NCBI GenBank assembly: GCA_900541855.1
Contig: UQLD01000014.1
Location: 1-64,000 of the forward strand
Reading direction: 5' to 3'
Length of the DNA: 64,000 nt
Origin: an uncultured Collinsella sp.
Lineage (GTDB): Bacteria; Actinomycetota; Coriobacteriia; Coriobacteriales; Coriobacteriaceae
Below the pieces are notes generated by a model. The model ran no database searches and was not told the DNA's origin. It was given only the letters and a program-made list of their open reading frames with translations. The first letter of the stretch is position 1. Every line of letters starts with the position of its first letter. Below, one piece after another: positions 51,909-60,692 of the stretch. The position numbers were made by a program, and so were the translations under genes.

Positions 51909-52019
51909 GGGCGCAGCCCCTTCCTACAAGGCGCGTAAATGCAGATATATATCAACCAAGCCATGATACCCCAGTGCTCGGCGCGTCCCAAATCCCACCT
52001 AGCCAATGGCTACTCAGGT

Positions 52020-52073
52020 GGCAGTTAGGGACGTTCCTAAACTGCCGGCAGAAAAGGAACGTCCCCAACTGCC
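52020..52073. repeat. 54-bp palindrome upstream of the zinc-ribbon gene
   Basis: Arms of about 19 bp starting GGCAGTTAGGGACGTTCCT form a hairpin. A copy differing at two bases is at 53140-53193, in the same orientation. Confidence 0.75.
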
Positions 52074-52135
52074 GGCTTTTTGGGGTGCTGGGTATAATCG
52101 TCGTATTGCATTGAAATGTGGCGAAAGGAGTGGCA

Positions 52136-53119
52136 ATGTCTCGGTATTGCGCCTCGTGCGGCAAGCTTCTTGCAGATAATGCCAAGTTCTGCACCTCGTG
52201 CGGTGCACCCGTTGAGCAAACAACCGCGAGCGATAGCCAGCCCGCTTTTGAGCAGACCGGCTCCCTTGATACGCCGCAAGCCAAGGCGGACGACCCCCTC
52301 GCCTATCGCCCCGACCCCGCCGCAAGCCCTGCGGCCGTCGAGACCACGCAGCGCATACCCGTCGCGAGCGGCTCGCCCCAACAGGAGCCGGCTCCCGCAT
52401 ACACGCCCGCTTCGCCACAGACCCCCGCTCCCAAAAAGAGCGGCACCGGGCCGCTTATCGCCGTTATTGTTGTGCTGGTGGCGATCATCATCGCCCTGGT
52501 CGTTTTCTTTGTGATCAAGCCTTTCGACAACGCCGCCACGCAGACGACTGCCGAGGTAGCTAAGCTGCACCATGACGTCGACGACGATGACCTAAAGCCT
52601 CTCGGCGATCCCAACAGCCTGTACGACGATGATGACGATGACGACGAGGATGGCGGCGAAGCAACGCTCTCCGAGCAGAACCTCTACCGCCGACTGAGCG
52701 AATACTACGACTTGCTCGAAGACCTCGACAACTACGTCCGTGGCTGCGCGCAGAACTTCAACGGCAGCTATCTGGAAGAGGATCGAACCACCCGTCAAAA
52801 TCTCGCCGACGTCGCCGAGCGCACGGAGGACACCATCGAGCAGTATTACGACATCGTCGAGGACCTAGACGTCCCGACGAGCTCCAAGAACTACAGCTCC
52901 TGGAAAGACATCGTTGCCCTGTATGACGACCTGGACCACCGCATTGACGCAATCTGTGATGCCTGGGAGATCAGCCTGAAATACGCCAAGCCTGCGGACC
53001 ACAAGAATGAGATCGTGGCGCCGCTGTCACGCGACAACGTGGCGGGCACCAATGACAATAAGTACCGCCTAGACTTTGAGGAGCGCTATCCCGGCGCCAA
53101 ACCCGTCGAAGTGAACTAG
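52136..53119 (+). CDS. Zinc-ribbon membrane protein with acidic domain
   Basis: This 327-residue protein starts with a zinc ribbon (CASCGKLLADNAKFCTSCG), then a Pro/Ala-rich linker, one membrane helix (PLIAVIVVLVAIIIALVVFFVI, about 108-130), and an outer domain with an Asp-rich stretch near 160-180. The start at 52136 follows AAAGGAG. The outer helices (about 190-320) have no recognised function. It is the only plus-strand gene in this stretch and is flanked by two copies of a 54-bp palindrome. Confidence 0.78.
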   Translation: MSRYCASCGKLLADNAKFCTSCGAPVEQTTASDSQPAFEQTGSLDTPQAKADDPLAYRPDPAASPAAVETTQRIPVASGSPQQEPAPAYTPASPQTPAPKKSGTGPLIAVIVVLVAIIIALVVFFVIKPFDNAATQTTAEVAKLHHDVDDDDLKPLGDPNSLYDDDDDDDEDGGEATLSEQNLYRRLSEYYDLLEDLDNYVRGCAQNFNGSYLEEDRTTRQNLADVAERTEDTIEQYYDIVEDLDVPTSSKNYSSWKDIVALYDDLDHRIDAICDAWEISLKYAKPADHKNEIVAPLSRDNVAGTNDNKYRLDFEERYPGAKPVEVN

Positions 53120-53139
53120 CGCTTTGTCGTTCCCGAGCC

Positions 53140-53193
53140 GGCAGTTAGGGACGTTCCTAAACTGCCGGCAGAAAAGGAACGCCCCTAACTGCC
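53140..53193. repeat. 54-bp palindrome downstream of the zinc-ribbon gene
   Basis: Second copy of the element at 52020-52073, two bases different, 21 bp after the zinc-ribbon gene stop. Confidence 0.75.
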
Positions 53194-53197
53194 GGTC

Positions 53198-53238
53198 AAA
53201 AAACGAGCGAGGATCGTGGGGTCCTCGCTCGTTTTTTT
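53198..53238. terminator. Bidirectional terminator
   Basis: AAAAAACGAGCGAGGA / TCCTCGCTCGTTTTTT, a 16-bp stem with T-tracts on both strands, ends both the zinc-ribbon gene and the topoisomerase gene. Confidence 0.93.
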
Positions 53239-53260
53239 GGGCAATGTTTCGACTGCGCCG

Positions 53261-55855
53261 TTACTTGTCGGCGGCTGCTTTCTTGGTAGTCGACTTCTTC
53301 GCGGTCGTCTTCTTGGCGGCAGTTGCTTTCTTGGCCGTCGTCTTCTTGGCCGCCGTCGCCTTCTTGGCCGTGCTCGCCTTGGTCGTAGTCTTGCGGCCGC
53401 GGGCCGGCTTCTTCTCCTTGGTCGGACAGTCCATGTTGACGCAGATACGCCACGGGCCGCGCGCCGTGTTGACCACCACGATGGGGGCGCCGCACTCGGG
53501 GCAGGTCTCATCCGTCGCCTCGAGCTTACCGCGCGCCGGTAGAGGATAGCTCACGCCGCAATCGTCATAGTTGGTGCAGCGGATAAAACGCTTGCCGCTC
53601 TTCTCGCTCTTGTGCGCGATCAGGTCGCCATGGCGTCCGGCCTCGGCACACACCTTGCACTCGCCCACCTTAAGGTCGGGCTCGTAGTTGGTGGGGCATG
53701 TGGGGTTCACGCAAATCTCGAAGGCCTTCTGGCGGAACGGCTGACACTTAATGCGCGGCGCACCGCACTCGGGACACACGGCGGCCTCGCCCTCGAGCGG
53801 GCTCACCTTGACGCCGCTCGGCACCGGATAGGTCACGTCGCAGTCGGGCCAGCCCATGCAGCCAATGAAGCTGCCACGGGTCTTGGCGCTCGTCTTCATA
53901 ACCAGGTCCTTGCCGCACTTGGGGCAGGCGCCCACGCGCGCATCGGCCGTGACGGCGTCGCTGATGGCGTCGCCCAGCTCCTGCGTATGCTTGAGCAGCT
54001 CGTCGAGCACGCCAGCCAGCAGCGCGCGCGAGTGCGTCACGACATGCTCTTCGGTATCCTCGCCGCGCTCCACACGGGTCATGTCGCCATCGAGCTCGCT
54101 GGTCATATCGGGGCTCGTGATGCGCGGGGCAAACTGCGTCAGTGCGTCGATGATGGCGATGCCCAGCTGGCTCGGCTCCACGGGATCGTTTTTGAGATAG
54201 CGCACGGCGTACAGGCGCTCGATGATGCTCGCGCGCGTGGACTTGGTGCCCAGGCCGCGCTTTTCCATCTCCTGCACGAGCTTGCCCTGGCTGTAGCGCG
54301 CGGGCGGCTCGGTCTGCTTGGCCTCGAGCTTAATGTCGAACACGTCGACCGTATCGCCCTGCTCCAGCGGCGGCATCTGCTCGTCGCGCTTGAGTCCGTA
54401 CGGGTACGCCTCGCGGAAACCCGGGGTCACGAGCACATCGCCCGAAGCCACGAACGGCTCACCGTTCACGTCGAGCTCGAGCTTAGTGTTTTCGATGGTC
54501 GCGGGACCCATAAGCGTCGCTAGGAAGCGGCGGGCGATGAGGTCGTAGAGCTTGCGCTGGCCGCCGTCGAGCGTGGACGGATCGCCCTCGCCCGTGGGAT
54601 AGATAGGCGGGTGGTCGGTGGTCTCGACCTTGCCGCGCGTGGGCTTCATGGGGCCGGCGAGGACCTTTTTGCACACGGGCGCCAGCGCCGGGTTGATCTT
54701 TGCAAGGTCACTCACCACAGCGCCCAGATCAAGCGTCGCGGGGTATACGGTATTGTCGACACGCGGGTAGCTGATGAGGCCCGCCATGTAGAGGGACTCG
54801 GCGATGCGCATGGTACGCGCAGGCGAGATACCCTCGGCTGCGGCGGCAGCCTGCAGCGAGGTGGTCGCAAACGGCGTGGGCGGCTGCTGCTTGCGCGAGC
54901 GCTTGGTCACCGCGGCGACGGTTGCCGTCTTGGCACCGTCAACGTGACCGTACGCCGTCTCAGCAGCATCCTTGTCGGTAAAGCGCGCCGTCTTGTGCGC
55001 GATCTTAAAGCGATCGTCCTCGGCAGCGCCTTGCGCGGCGCCCATGCCGCGAATCTGCCAATAGTCCTCGGGCACAAACGCCATGCGCTCGCGTTCGCGC
55101 TCGACCACCAGGGCAAGCGTCGGCGTCTGCACGCGGCCGGCGGAACGCACGTTGCCAAAGCCGCCAAACTTGGCGAGCGTCAGGTAGCGCGTGAGCACCG
55201 CACCCCAAATGAGGTCGATGTGCTGACGGCTCTCGCCGGCGTCGGCCAGGTTCTGGTCGAGCGAGACAAGGTTATCGAAGGCCTGCGTGATCTCGGCCTT
55301 GGTAAACGAAGAATACTGGGCGCGGGCGACCGGCAAGTCGGGCGCCACCTCGCGCACCTTGTTGAGGGCGTCCGAACCGATCAGCTCGCCCTCGCGATCG
55401 AAGTCCGTGGCAATGATGACGCTGTCGGACTTTTTAGCGAGGTTCTTAAGCGAGCGAATGAGCTCTTTCTCAGCCGGCAACTTAATGACGGGCGCCCAGG
55501 TGAGGTAAGGCAGACTCTCGAGCTTCCAGCCCTTAATGGAGATGCCATCGGCAAGGAACGGCTTACGCTTGGTGTCGTAAGGCGGACGCGCCAGGCCATC
55601 GGGCATGTCGGCCGGCAGTATCTCGCCGTCCTCGGTGACCGAATACCAGCCCAGCTTTTTATCGAACAGCACGCTGTCGCAAAAATCAGGCGCAAGGATG
55701 TGACCGGCAAGGCCGATCGTCACGCACTCCTCGCCCTTCCACTCAAAGCGGTAGATGGCGGTGTTGTACACCTTGTCCTTTTTGGGCCTACCCGTGGACA
55801 GACGCTCGGCGATCTGACGCGCGGCGTCGTTTTTCTCGGCGATGATGAGCTTCAA
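53261..55855 (-). CDS. topA: Type IA DNA topoisomerase with zinc repeats and Lys/Ala tail
   Basis: This 864-residue enzyme relaxes negative supercoils. It has an N-terminal Toprim domain (MKLIIAEKN, ATDFDREGELIGSDAL), the catalytic Tyr in LISYPRVDNTVYPA (about residue 362), and three C-terminal zinc modules (CPKCGKDLVMK, CPECGAP, CPTNYEP/CKVCAEAG). It ends in a lysine-alanine repeat of about 45 residues. The Toprim and Tyr motifs resemble the archaeal-type branch. hypB lies 54 bp upstream on the same strand. Confidence 0.92.
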   Translation of the reverse strand: MKLIIAEKNDAARQIAERLSTGRPKKDKVYNTAIYRFEWKGEECVTIGLAGHILAPDFCDSVLFDKKLGWYSVTEDGEILPADMPDGLARPPYDTKRKPFLADGISIKGWKLESLPYLTWAPVIKLPAEKELIRSLKNLAKKSDSVIIATDFDREGELIGSDALNKVREVAPDLPVARAQYSSFTKAEITQAFDNLVSLDQNLADAGESRQHIDLIWGAVLTRYLTLAKFGGFGNVRSAGRVQTPTLALVVERERERMAFVPEDYWQIRGMGAAQGAAEDDRFKIAHKTARFTDKDAAETAYGHVDGAKTATVAAVTKRSRKQQPPTPFATTSLQAAAAAEGISPARTMRIAESLYMAGLISYPRVDNTVYPATLDLGAVVSDLAKINPALAPVCKKVLAGPMKPTRGKVETTDHPPIYPTGEGDPSTLDGGQRKLYDLIARRFLATLMGPATIENTKLELDVNGEPFVASGDVLVTPGFREAYPYGLKRDEQMPPLEQGDTVDVFDIKLEAKQTEPPARYSQGKLVQEMEKRGLGTKSTRASIIERLYAVRYLKNDPVEPSQLGIAIIDALTQFAPRITSPDMTSELDGDMTRVERGEDTEEHVVTHSRALLAGVLDELLKHTQELGDAISDAVTADARVGACPKCGKDLVMKTSAKTRGSFIGCMGWPDCDVTYPVPSGVKVSPLEGEAAVCPECGAPRIKCQPFRQKAFEICVNPTCPTNYEPDLKVGECKVCAEAGRHGDLIAHKSEKSGKRFIRCTNYDDCGVSYPLPARGKLEATDETCPECGAPIVVVNTARGPWRICVNMDCPTKEKKPARGRKTTTKASTAKKATAAKKTTAKKATAAKKTTAKKSTTKKAAADK

Positions 55856-55909
55856 AAGAGGCTCCTATCTCGTATCTCTGCGGCTACGCCCGCCCGTATG
55901 GCGGCCGAC

Positions 55910-56593
55910 TTACGCCCTTGCTTGCTCAATCTGCCCGATGAGCCAATCGCACCAGGCATCCATGCCCTCGCCCTTGCGCGCGCTCACGGCAAACCGCGGC
56001 GCCTGCGGGTTGAGGTCATCGAGTGTCTTAGTATACCTATCCATGTCAAAATCGAAAGCCGGAGCCACGTCGACCTTGTTGAGCAGCTGCGCGCCGGCGT
56101 GTTGGAAGATGCCCGGGTACTTGATGGGCTTGTCGTCGCCCTCGGGCACCGAGAGAATCATGATGGACAGGTTCTCGCCCAGGTCAAAGTCGACCGGGCA
56201 GACCAGGTTGCCCACATTTTCGATAAAGATGACGTCGATGTTTTCCAGACCCACAGCCTGGTCGAACGCGTCGACGGCCTCCATGATCATGTTGCCCTCG
56301 AGGTGGCACAGGCCCCCCGTGTTGATCTGGATGGCAGGCATGCCGGCTTCCTTCATGGTGATGGCGTCGACGTCCGAGGCGATGTCGCCCTCGATGACGG
56401 CGCAGCGCAGGCCCGCCTTGTCACGCAGGCGCTCGTTGGTGCCCAGGATCGTGGTGGTCTTGCCCGAACCGGGGCTCGACAGCACATTGATCACATAGGT
56501 GTTTGTCTCTTTAAATCGCTGTCGCAGCTGATCTGCCAGGCGCTCGTTGCGCGACAGAATCGGCGACGCGATATCAATCGTTTTCTCAGCCAT
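55910..56593 (-). CDS. hypB: Hydrogenase/urease nickel incorporation GTPase HypB
   Basis: This 227-residue GTPase delivers nickel to hydrogenase maturation. It has a P-loop (SSPGSGKTTTI), a switch region with EGDIASDVDA, the metal-binding INTGGLCHLEG and NKVDVAPAFDFD for guanine binding. It lacks the N-terminal His-rich extension of some HypB. The ATG at 56593 follows AAGGAG. hypA is next upstream; no hydrogenase or hypCDEF genes are in the window. Confidence 0.9.
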   Translation of the reverse strand: MAEKTIDIASPILSRNERLADQLRQRFKETNTYVINVLSSPGSGKTTTILGTNERLRDKAGLRCAVIEGDIASDVDAITMKEAGMPAIQINTGGLCHLEGNMIMEAVDAFDQAVGLENIDVIFIENVGNLVCPVDFDLGENLSIMILSVPEGDDKPIKYPGIFQHAGAQLLNKVDVAPAFDFDMDRYTKTLDDLNPQAPRFAVSARKGEGMDAWCDWLIGQIEQARA

Positions 56594-56648
56594 ACTCGGC
56601 ACTCCTTACTTTGGCCCCTTTATACCCCATCACCAGATGGCTAGCGGG

Positions 56649-57005
56649 CTAATCGTCGAGGGTTTCGATTTCGATACTTGCGATGTCGAGCTCGCGGCCG
56701 TGCAGCAGACGCACGTTGGCGCCGCCACATTGGGGACAGCGGCAATGGAAGCGATCGTGCTCAAAGACCTCCCCGCAGTCCAGACACTCGCTTTGTGGAT
56801 GGACTTCCTCCACGGCAAGCTCGCAGCCTCGCGTGAGCGGGTCCTCATCGCGAAATGTCTCCCACGCAAAGTCGAGCGCCTCGCGCACAACTTCGGTCAT
56901 ATCCCCGATACGCAGCGTTACCAAAACGGCGCGCGAGGCCCCCGCCCCACGCGCCGCGCGAATCACTGTATCGAGTATGCCGTTGACAATGCCAACCTCG
57001 TGCAT
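56649..57005 (-). CDS. hypA: Nickel metallochaperone HypA
   Basis: This 118-residue protein starts MHEVGIVNGI, with the nickel-ligand His2, and carries the zinc site CLDCGEVFEHDRFHCRCPQCG (about 74-94). It hands nickel to HypB for [NiFe] hydrogenase or urease assembly. It is encoded between tatC and hypB, in the same direction, suggesting a shared transcript. Confidence 0.92.
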   Translation of the reverse strand: MHEVGIVNGILDTVIRAARGAGASRAVLVTLRIGDMTEVVREALDFAWETFRDEDPLTRGCELAVEEVHPQSECLDCGEVFEHDRFHCRCPQCGGANVRLLHGRELDIASIEIETLDD

Positions 57006-57011
57006 ACCGAT

Positions 57012-57803
57012 TTACTCCTCGTCGTCCTCATCGTCCGAGAACAGGTCCAGACGGCTCACAAACAGGCCCTCCTTGCCCTCGCGCGCGGTGATGACCACGC
57101 GGGCGACGGCGAGCGAAATCTCGTAGAGCGAGAGCAGGGCGCCGTACATAAGGCCCAGGGTGACGGGCGAGCCGTCGGGCGTGATCACGGCCGAAGCCAC
57201 GAGCAGGCCAACGTACACGTAGCGCCAGGCGCTACGGAAGGCGGCATAGGACACGATGTGGAAAACGGACAGGTAGAAGATGATGAGCGGCAGCTCAAAC
57301 GCCACGCCAAAGCCGATCATAAAGAGCAGCTCCATGTTGACGTAGTTCTCCAGGTCGGGCAGCGCGGTGGCGACGGCCGAGGTCTCGCCGATGAGCCACT
57401 CAAAGCCGGCCGGGATAATGATGAAGTAGCAGAAGATGGCACCCAGGAAGAAGAGCAGCGTCGAGGCGAGCACCGTGGGCACGACCCACTTGCGCTCGTT
57501 GGGGCGCAGTGCCGGCAGGAAAAATGCCAGGATCTGCCAGATGATCATGGGCGTGCACATGACCACGGCCATCTTGATGGCCAGCGAGAAGCGCAGGCCA
57601 AAGCCGCCGAGCGTGGTGGTGATGTAGAACTTACCGTCCGGCACAAAGGAACGGATGGGGTCTTCCAGAATGTCGAGCACCACGGGCGTGGCGAAGTACA
57701 GCACGATGGCTGCGGCAAACACCGACACGACCACGATGGTCAGACGGCGACGGAGCTCTCCCAGATGATCGAAGAGCGGCATACGCGCGGGTCCGATAGG
57801 CAT
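57012..57803 (-). CDS. tatC: Sec-independent translocase TatC
   Basis: This 263-residue membrane protein has six predicted helices and TatC motifs (MPLFDHLGELRRRL, PALRPNERKWV, FGVAFELPLIIFYL, the PDGSP loop). It recognises twin-arginine signals for export of folded proteins. Its start overlaps the stop of the TatA/B gene. The C-terminus has an acidic DDEDDEE tail. Hydrogenase subunits are classic Tat substrates, in line with hypAB next door. Confidence 0.93.
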   Translation of the reverse strand: MPIGPARMPLFDHLGELRRRLTIVVVSVFAAAIVLYFATPVVLDILEDPIRSFVPDGKFYITTTLGGFGLRFSLAIKMAVVMCTPMIIWQILAFFLPALRPNERKWVVPTVLASTLLFFLGAIFCYFIIIPAGFEWLIGETSAVATALPDLENYVNMELLFMIGFGVAFELPLIIFYLSVFHIVSYAAFRSAWRYVYVGLLVASAVITPDGSPVTLGLMYGALLSLYEISLAVARVVITAREGKEGLFVSRLDLFSDDEDDEE

Positions 57804-58378
57804 TACTCGTCGCCTCCCTTCGGGGCGTCGGCGGCCTCGTCCTCGGCCTCGAGCTCGCGGGCGAGCTGGTCGACGACGGCCTTGCGCTTGCGGGGACGAC
57901 GGGCGTAGAGGTCGGCCGTCGTGGGCTCTGCCGGCTCGGGCTCGGGCTCTGCAGCAGACTCGGGCTCGACAGCGACATCGGCGGACCCGGCGTCGGCGCC
58001 CTCGGTCGCAGGCTCCTCGGCAGCATTCTCGCCCTCAGCAGCAGCCTCGCTCGCGGCCTTCTCGGCAGCAAGACGGGCGCGACGCTCGGCAAAGGTCTCC
58101 TTCTTGGCGGGCGCTGCCGTCTCGGCGGCATCCTCGTCCGCATCGGAATCGTCGTCGGTCGCAGCAGCCTTCTTGGGCTTGACCGGGGCCGACGCGGCCT
58201 CGCTCACCGGATCGATAATCTCGGACTGAACAACGGCCGTCATCTTTTCCTGCGTCTCGCGGAACTGACGGATGGCACGGCCAATCGTACGGCCCATCTG
58301 TGGGAGCTTATCCGGGCCAAACAGCAAAAAGCCGAAGACCACGATGATCGCGAGCTCACCCTCTCCAATACCAAACAC
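57803..58378 (-). CDS. tatA: Tat translocase subunit TatA/TatB
   Basis: This 191-residue protein has an N-terminal membrane helix (ELAIIVVFGFLLFGPDKLP, with the FGP motif) and the amphipathic helix (GRTIGRAIRQFRE), then a long acidic Ala/Glu/Pro-rich tail. The start is GTG at 58378 with GGAGG upstream; extending to 58423 is not supported. The tail is longer than usual TatA, closer to TatB in size, so TatB is possible. Confidence 0.85.
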   Translation of the reverse strand: MFGIGEGELAIIVVFGFLLFGPDKLPQMGRTIGRAIRQFRETQEKMTAVVQSEIIDPVSEAASAPVKPKKAAATDDDSDADEDAAETAAPAKKETFAERRARLAAEKAASEAAAEGENAAEEPATEGADAGSADVAVEPESAAEPEPEPAEPTTADLYARRPRKRKAVVDQLARELEAEDEAADAPKGGDE

Positions 58379-58531
58379 ACATACCTCCAAGGCTCGATGT
58401 GAGTCGAGCCCGCACCGCGCCATTCGGCCGGAACTCGTCTATTCATTCGGTCAAGTATAGCGCCCGGACGCCAAAACGTCCGAGCGCATCACAAACATAT
58501 GCCAAACGGCACGCCCTTTTGGGGGCAAAGA

Positions 58532-58846
58532 TTATGCAGCGGTGATCGAAATCTCCTGGTCGACACCCAACAGCTGAACCACGCGCATCACCGGGGGCTG
58601 CACATTGCTGCAGCTAAAGCGCTTGCCGTGGTCGACCGCGTGGTGTGCGGCGCCCACGAGCACGCCAATGCCCGTCGAATCAATGTAGCTCACCTGGGCA
58701 AAATCGAGCTCAACGGCCTCAGTGGGCTGCTCGAGCGCCAGGTCGATGGCGTTGCGCAGGCTATCGGCGTTAGAGATATCGATCTCACCGGTCACCTTAA
58801 TGGTGTAGAGCTCTGGCGTGGGGTTGGTGGAAATACCCAAATCCAT
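58532..58846 (-). CDS. STAS-domain anti-sigma factor antagonist
   Basis: This 104-residue protein is a single STAS domain: IKVTGEIDISNADSLRNAID, and the phosphorylatable Ser/Thr region VSYIDSTGIGVLVGA (about 56). Such proteins release a sigma factor by binding its anti-sigma factor when dephosphorylated. No partner kinase or sigma factor is adjacent. It lies downstream of an aminotransferase gene with a 51-bp gap. Confidence 0.88.
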   Translation of the reverse strand: MDLGISTNPTPELYTIKVTGEIDISNADSLRNAIDLALEQPTEAVELDFAQVSYIDSTGIGVLVGAAHHAVDHGKRFSCSNVQPPVMRVVQLLGVDQEISITAA

Positions 58847-58897
58847 GTATACGCTCCTTTACGTATCGAAAGTGCGGATAGTACGGGAAGCCGCGCG

Positions 58898-60202
58898 TTA
58901 GGCGCGCTCGGCACGAGCAAGCTCGGCAGCGACAAGCTTAACGGCCAGCACCAGCACATCGAGCGCGGCCTCCAGGTCCTCGACCGTGGGATAGCTCGGC
59001 GCGATGCGGATGTTGGTGTCGCGCGGGTCCTTGCCATAGGGCCAGGTGGCACCGGCCGGCGTGAGCTTCACACCCAGCTCGGCGCAAAGCGCGGCGACTT
59101 TCTGGGCCGAGCCCTCGGGACCATCGAAGCTCACGAAGTAGCCGCCGCGGGGATGCGTCCAGGTGGCGCAACCCGTGTCGCCCAGGCCCTCGGTGAGCTT
59201 GCGCTCGACGGCCTCAAAGCGCGGGCGCAGGAACTCGGCGTGCTTTTTCATGTGCTCCTTAACCGCCTCGATGGTGGGAAGGAAGCGTACATGGCGCAGC
59301 TGGTTGAGCTTGTCGGCGCTGATGAGGCCGGCCTTCAGGCGCTTGGAGAACTCGGCGATGACCGCGGGGCTCGCACCGATAAAGCCGATGCCAGCGCCCG
59401 GGAAGGTGATCTTGGACGTCGATGCAAAGGCCACCACGCGATCCTCGGTGCCCGCCGCGCGAGCGAGGTCAAAGATGTTGGCGAGCTCATCGGTCTCGTC
59501 GTACAGGTCGTGCACGCAGTAGGCATTGTCCCAGAAGATGCGGAAATCGGGCGCGGCCGTGGGCATCTCGACCAGACGGCGCACAGTGTCCTCGCTAAAA
59601 GTGATGCCCGTGGGGTTGGAATACTTGGGCACGCACCAGATACCCTTGATGGAATCGTCGGCGGCAACGAGGCGCTCGATCTCGTCCATGTCGGGGCCGT
59701 TGTCGGTCATCGCGACGGGGACGTTCTCGATGCCCAAGTCGGCGGTGATGCCAAAGTGGCGATCGTAGCCGGGAACGGGGCACAGGAACTTGACCTTCTT
59801 GCCGTCGTGCGCGGCCTCGTAGGCGTCCCAGGGCTCGCTGCCGCACGAGCCGCAGCGCCAGAACATGCCGGCGATGTCATGCTCGATCAAAAGGCTCGAC
59901 GAGCCCAGCACGAGCGTCTGCTCGGCGGGGCAGCCCAGAAACTCCCCTGCCAACTTGCGTGCCGAGGGAATACCCTCGAAGCAGCCGTAATTGGAGCAGT
60001 CGACGTTGCCGTCGTGCAGATCGGCGTCGGCATTGAGGATATCGAGCATGGGGCGCGAGATGTCCACCTGGGAGGGCGACGGCTTGCCGCGCGCCATGTC
60101 GAGCGCCAGGCCCTTGGCCTTGACCTCGGCGACCTCGGCTTTGAGTGCCTCGATGGCGGCATCTAGTTCGGTGGTTTCCATCTTCTGGTAGATCGTCTGC
60201 AT
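58898..60202 (-). CDS. Class I aminotransferase of the MocR-like/PF12897 type
   Basis: This 434-residue PLP enzyme has the pattern of the large aspartate-type aminotransferase family PF12897: MARGKPSPSQVDISRPMLDIL, SNYGCFEGIPSARKLAGEFLG, and the PLP-lysine segment FASTSKITFPGAGIGF (Lys about 270). It likely transfers amino groups between an amino acid and a keto acid; the substrate cannot be read. AGG precedes the ATG. Confidence 0.85.
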   Translation of the reverse strand: MQTIYQKMETTELDAAIEALKAEVAEVKAKGLALDMARGKPSPSQVDISRPMLDILNADADLHDGNVDCSNYGCFEGIPSARKLAGEFLGCPAEQTLVLGSSSLLIEHDIAGMFWRCGSCGSEPWDAYEAAHDGKKVKFLCPVPGYDRHFGITADLGIENVPVAMTDNGPDMDEIERLVAADDSIKGIWCVPKYSNPTGITFSEDTVRRLVEMPTAAPDFRIFWDNAYCVHDLYDETDELANIFDLARAAGTEDRVVAFASTSKITFPGAGIGFIGASPAVIAEFSKRLKAGLISADKLNQLRHVRFLPTIEAVKEHMKKHAEFLRPRFEAVERKLTEGLGDTGCATWTHPRGGYFVSFDGPEGSAQKVAALCAELGVKLTPAGATWPYGKDPRDTNIRIAPSYPTVEDLEAALDVLVLAVKLVAAELARAERA

Positions 60203-60351
60203 GGGTGCGACCTTTCGCGAAGCGGTACGTTGCAGTTCGTCTAAGTATAGACCGCCACCGCCGCAACGGTATGAAGCCGTGATAGATTAAGTCCATCGCA
60301 ATAAATTACGAATCGCCGCGCATGCCGGCGTGAGGCGCCCAAGGAGGCACT

Positions 60352-60606
60352 ATGGAGTACGGATCGTTCCAGGCCGAGGAATTCGGCGACCTGCAGCGCC
60401 TGGTCGACGGACTGTTTTACGACCGCCACGCCATCGACCGCCTGGATCTCATCGTACAGGCCGAGATCTTGGACCTGGCGCCCGACCTCATGGAAATCGT
60501 GAACCTTTTGCCGCCCGGCTACTACGACCGCCAGTCACTTTGCGACCAGCTCAACTCCGCCTTGGCCGCCCACGGCTGGGGCGCCGTCTACGGAACGGTG
60601 GAATAA
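60352..60606 (+). CDS. Small conserved-looking protein of unknown function
   Basis: This 84-residue acidic protein (MEYGSFQAEEFGDLQRLVDGL) has no signal or membrane segment. AAGGAGG lies five bases before the ATG, and the frame ends at a terminator, so it is probably real. It is divergent from the aminotransferase. No function is recognised. Confidence 0.75.
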   Translation: MEYGSFQAEEFGDLQRLVDGLFYDRHAIDRLDLIVQAEILDLAPDLMEIVNLLPPGYYDRQSLCDQLNSALAAHGWGAVYGTVE

Positions 60607-60637
60607 GCCTAGTCATTTAAGAACGTCCCCATTGACT

Positions 60638-60675
60638 AAAACGCCGCTTGTGATGGTGTCCACAGGCGGCGTTTT
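60638..60675. terminator. Bidirectional terminator between the small gene and nhaA
   Basis: AAAACGCCGC / GCGGCGTTTT stem, T-tracts on both strands. Confidence 0.88.
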
Positions 60676-60692
60676 CAAACTTGTATATGCTT

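Noticed and set aside
54611..56644. 677-codon plus-strand frame across topA and hypB
   Set aside because: It covers two confident minus-strand genes and shows no family motif.
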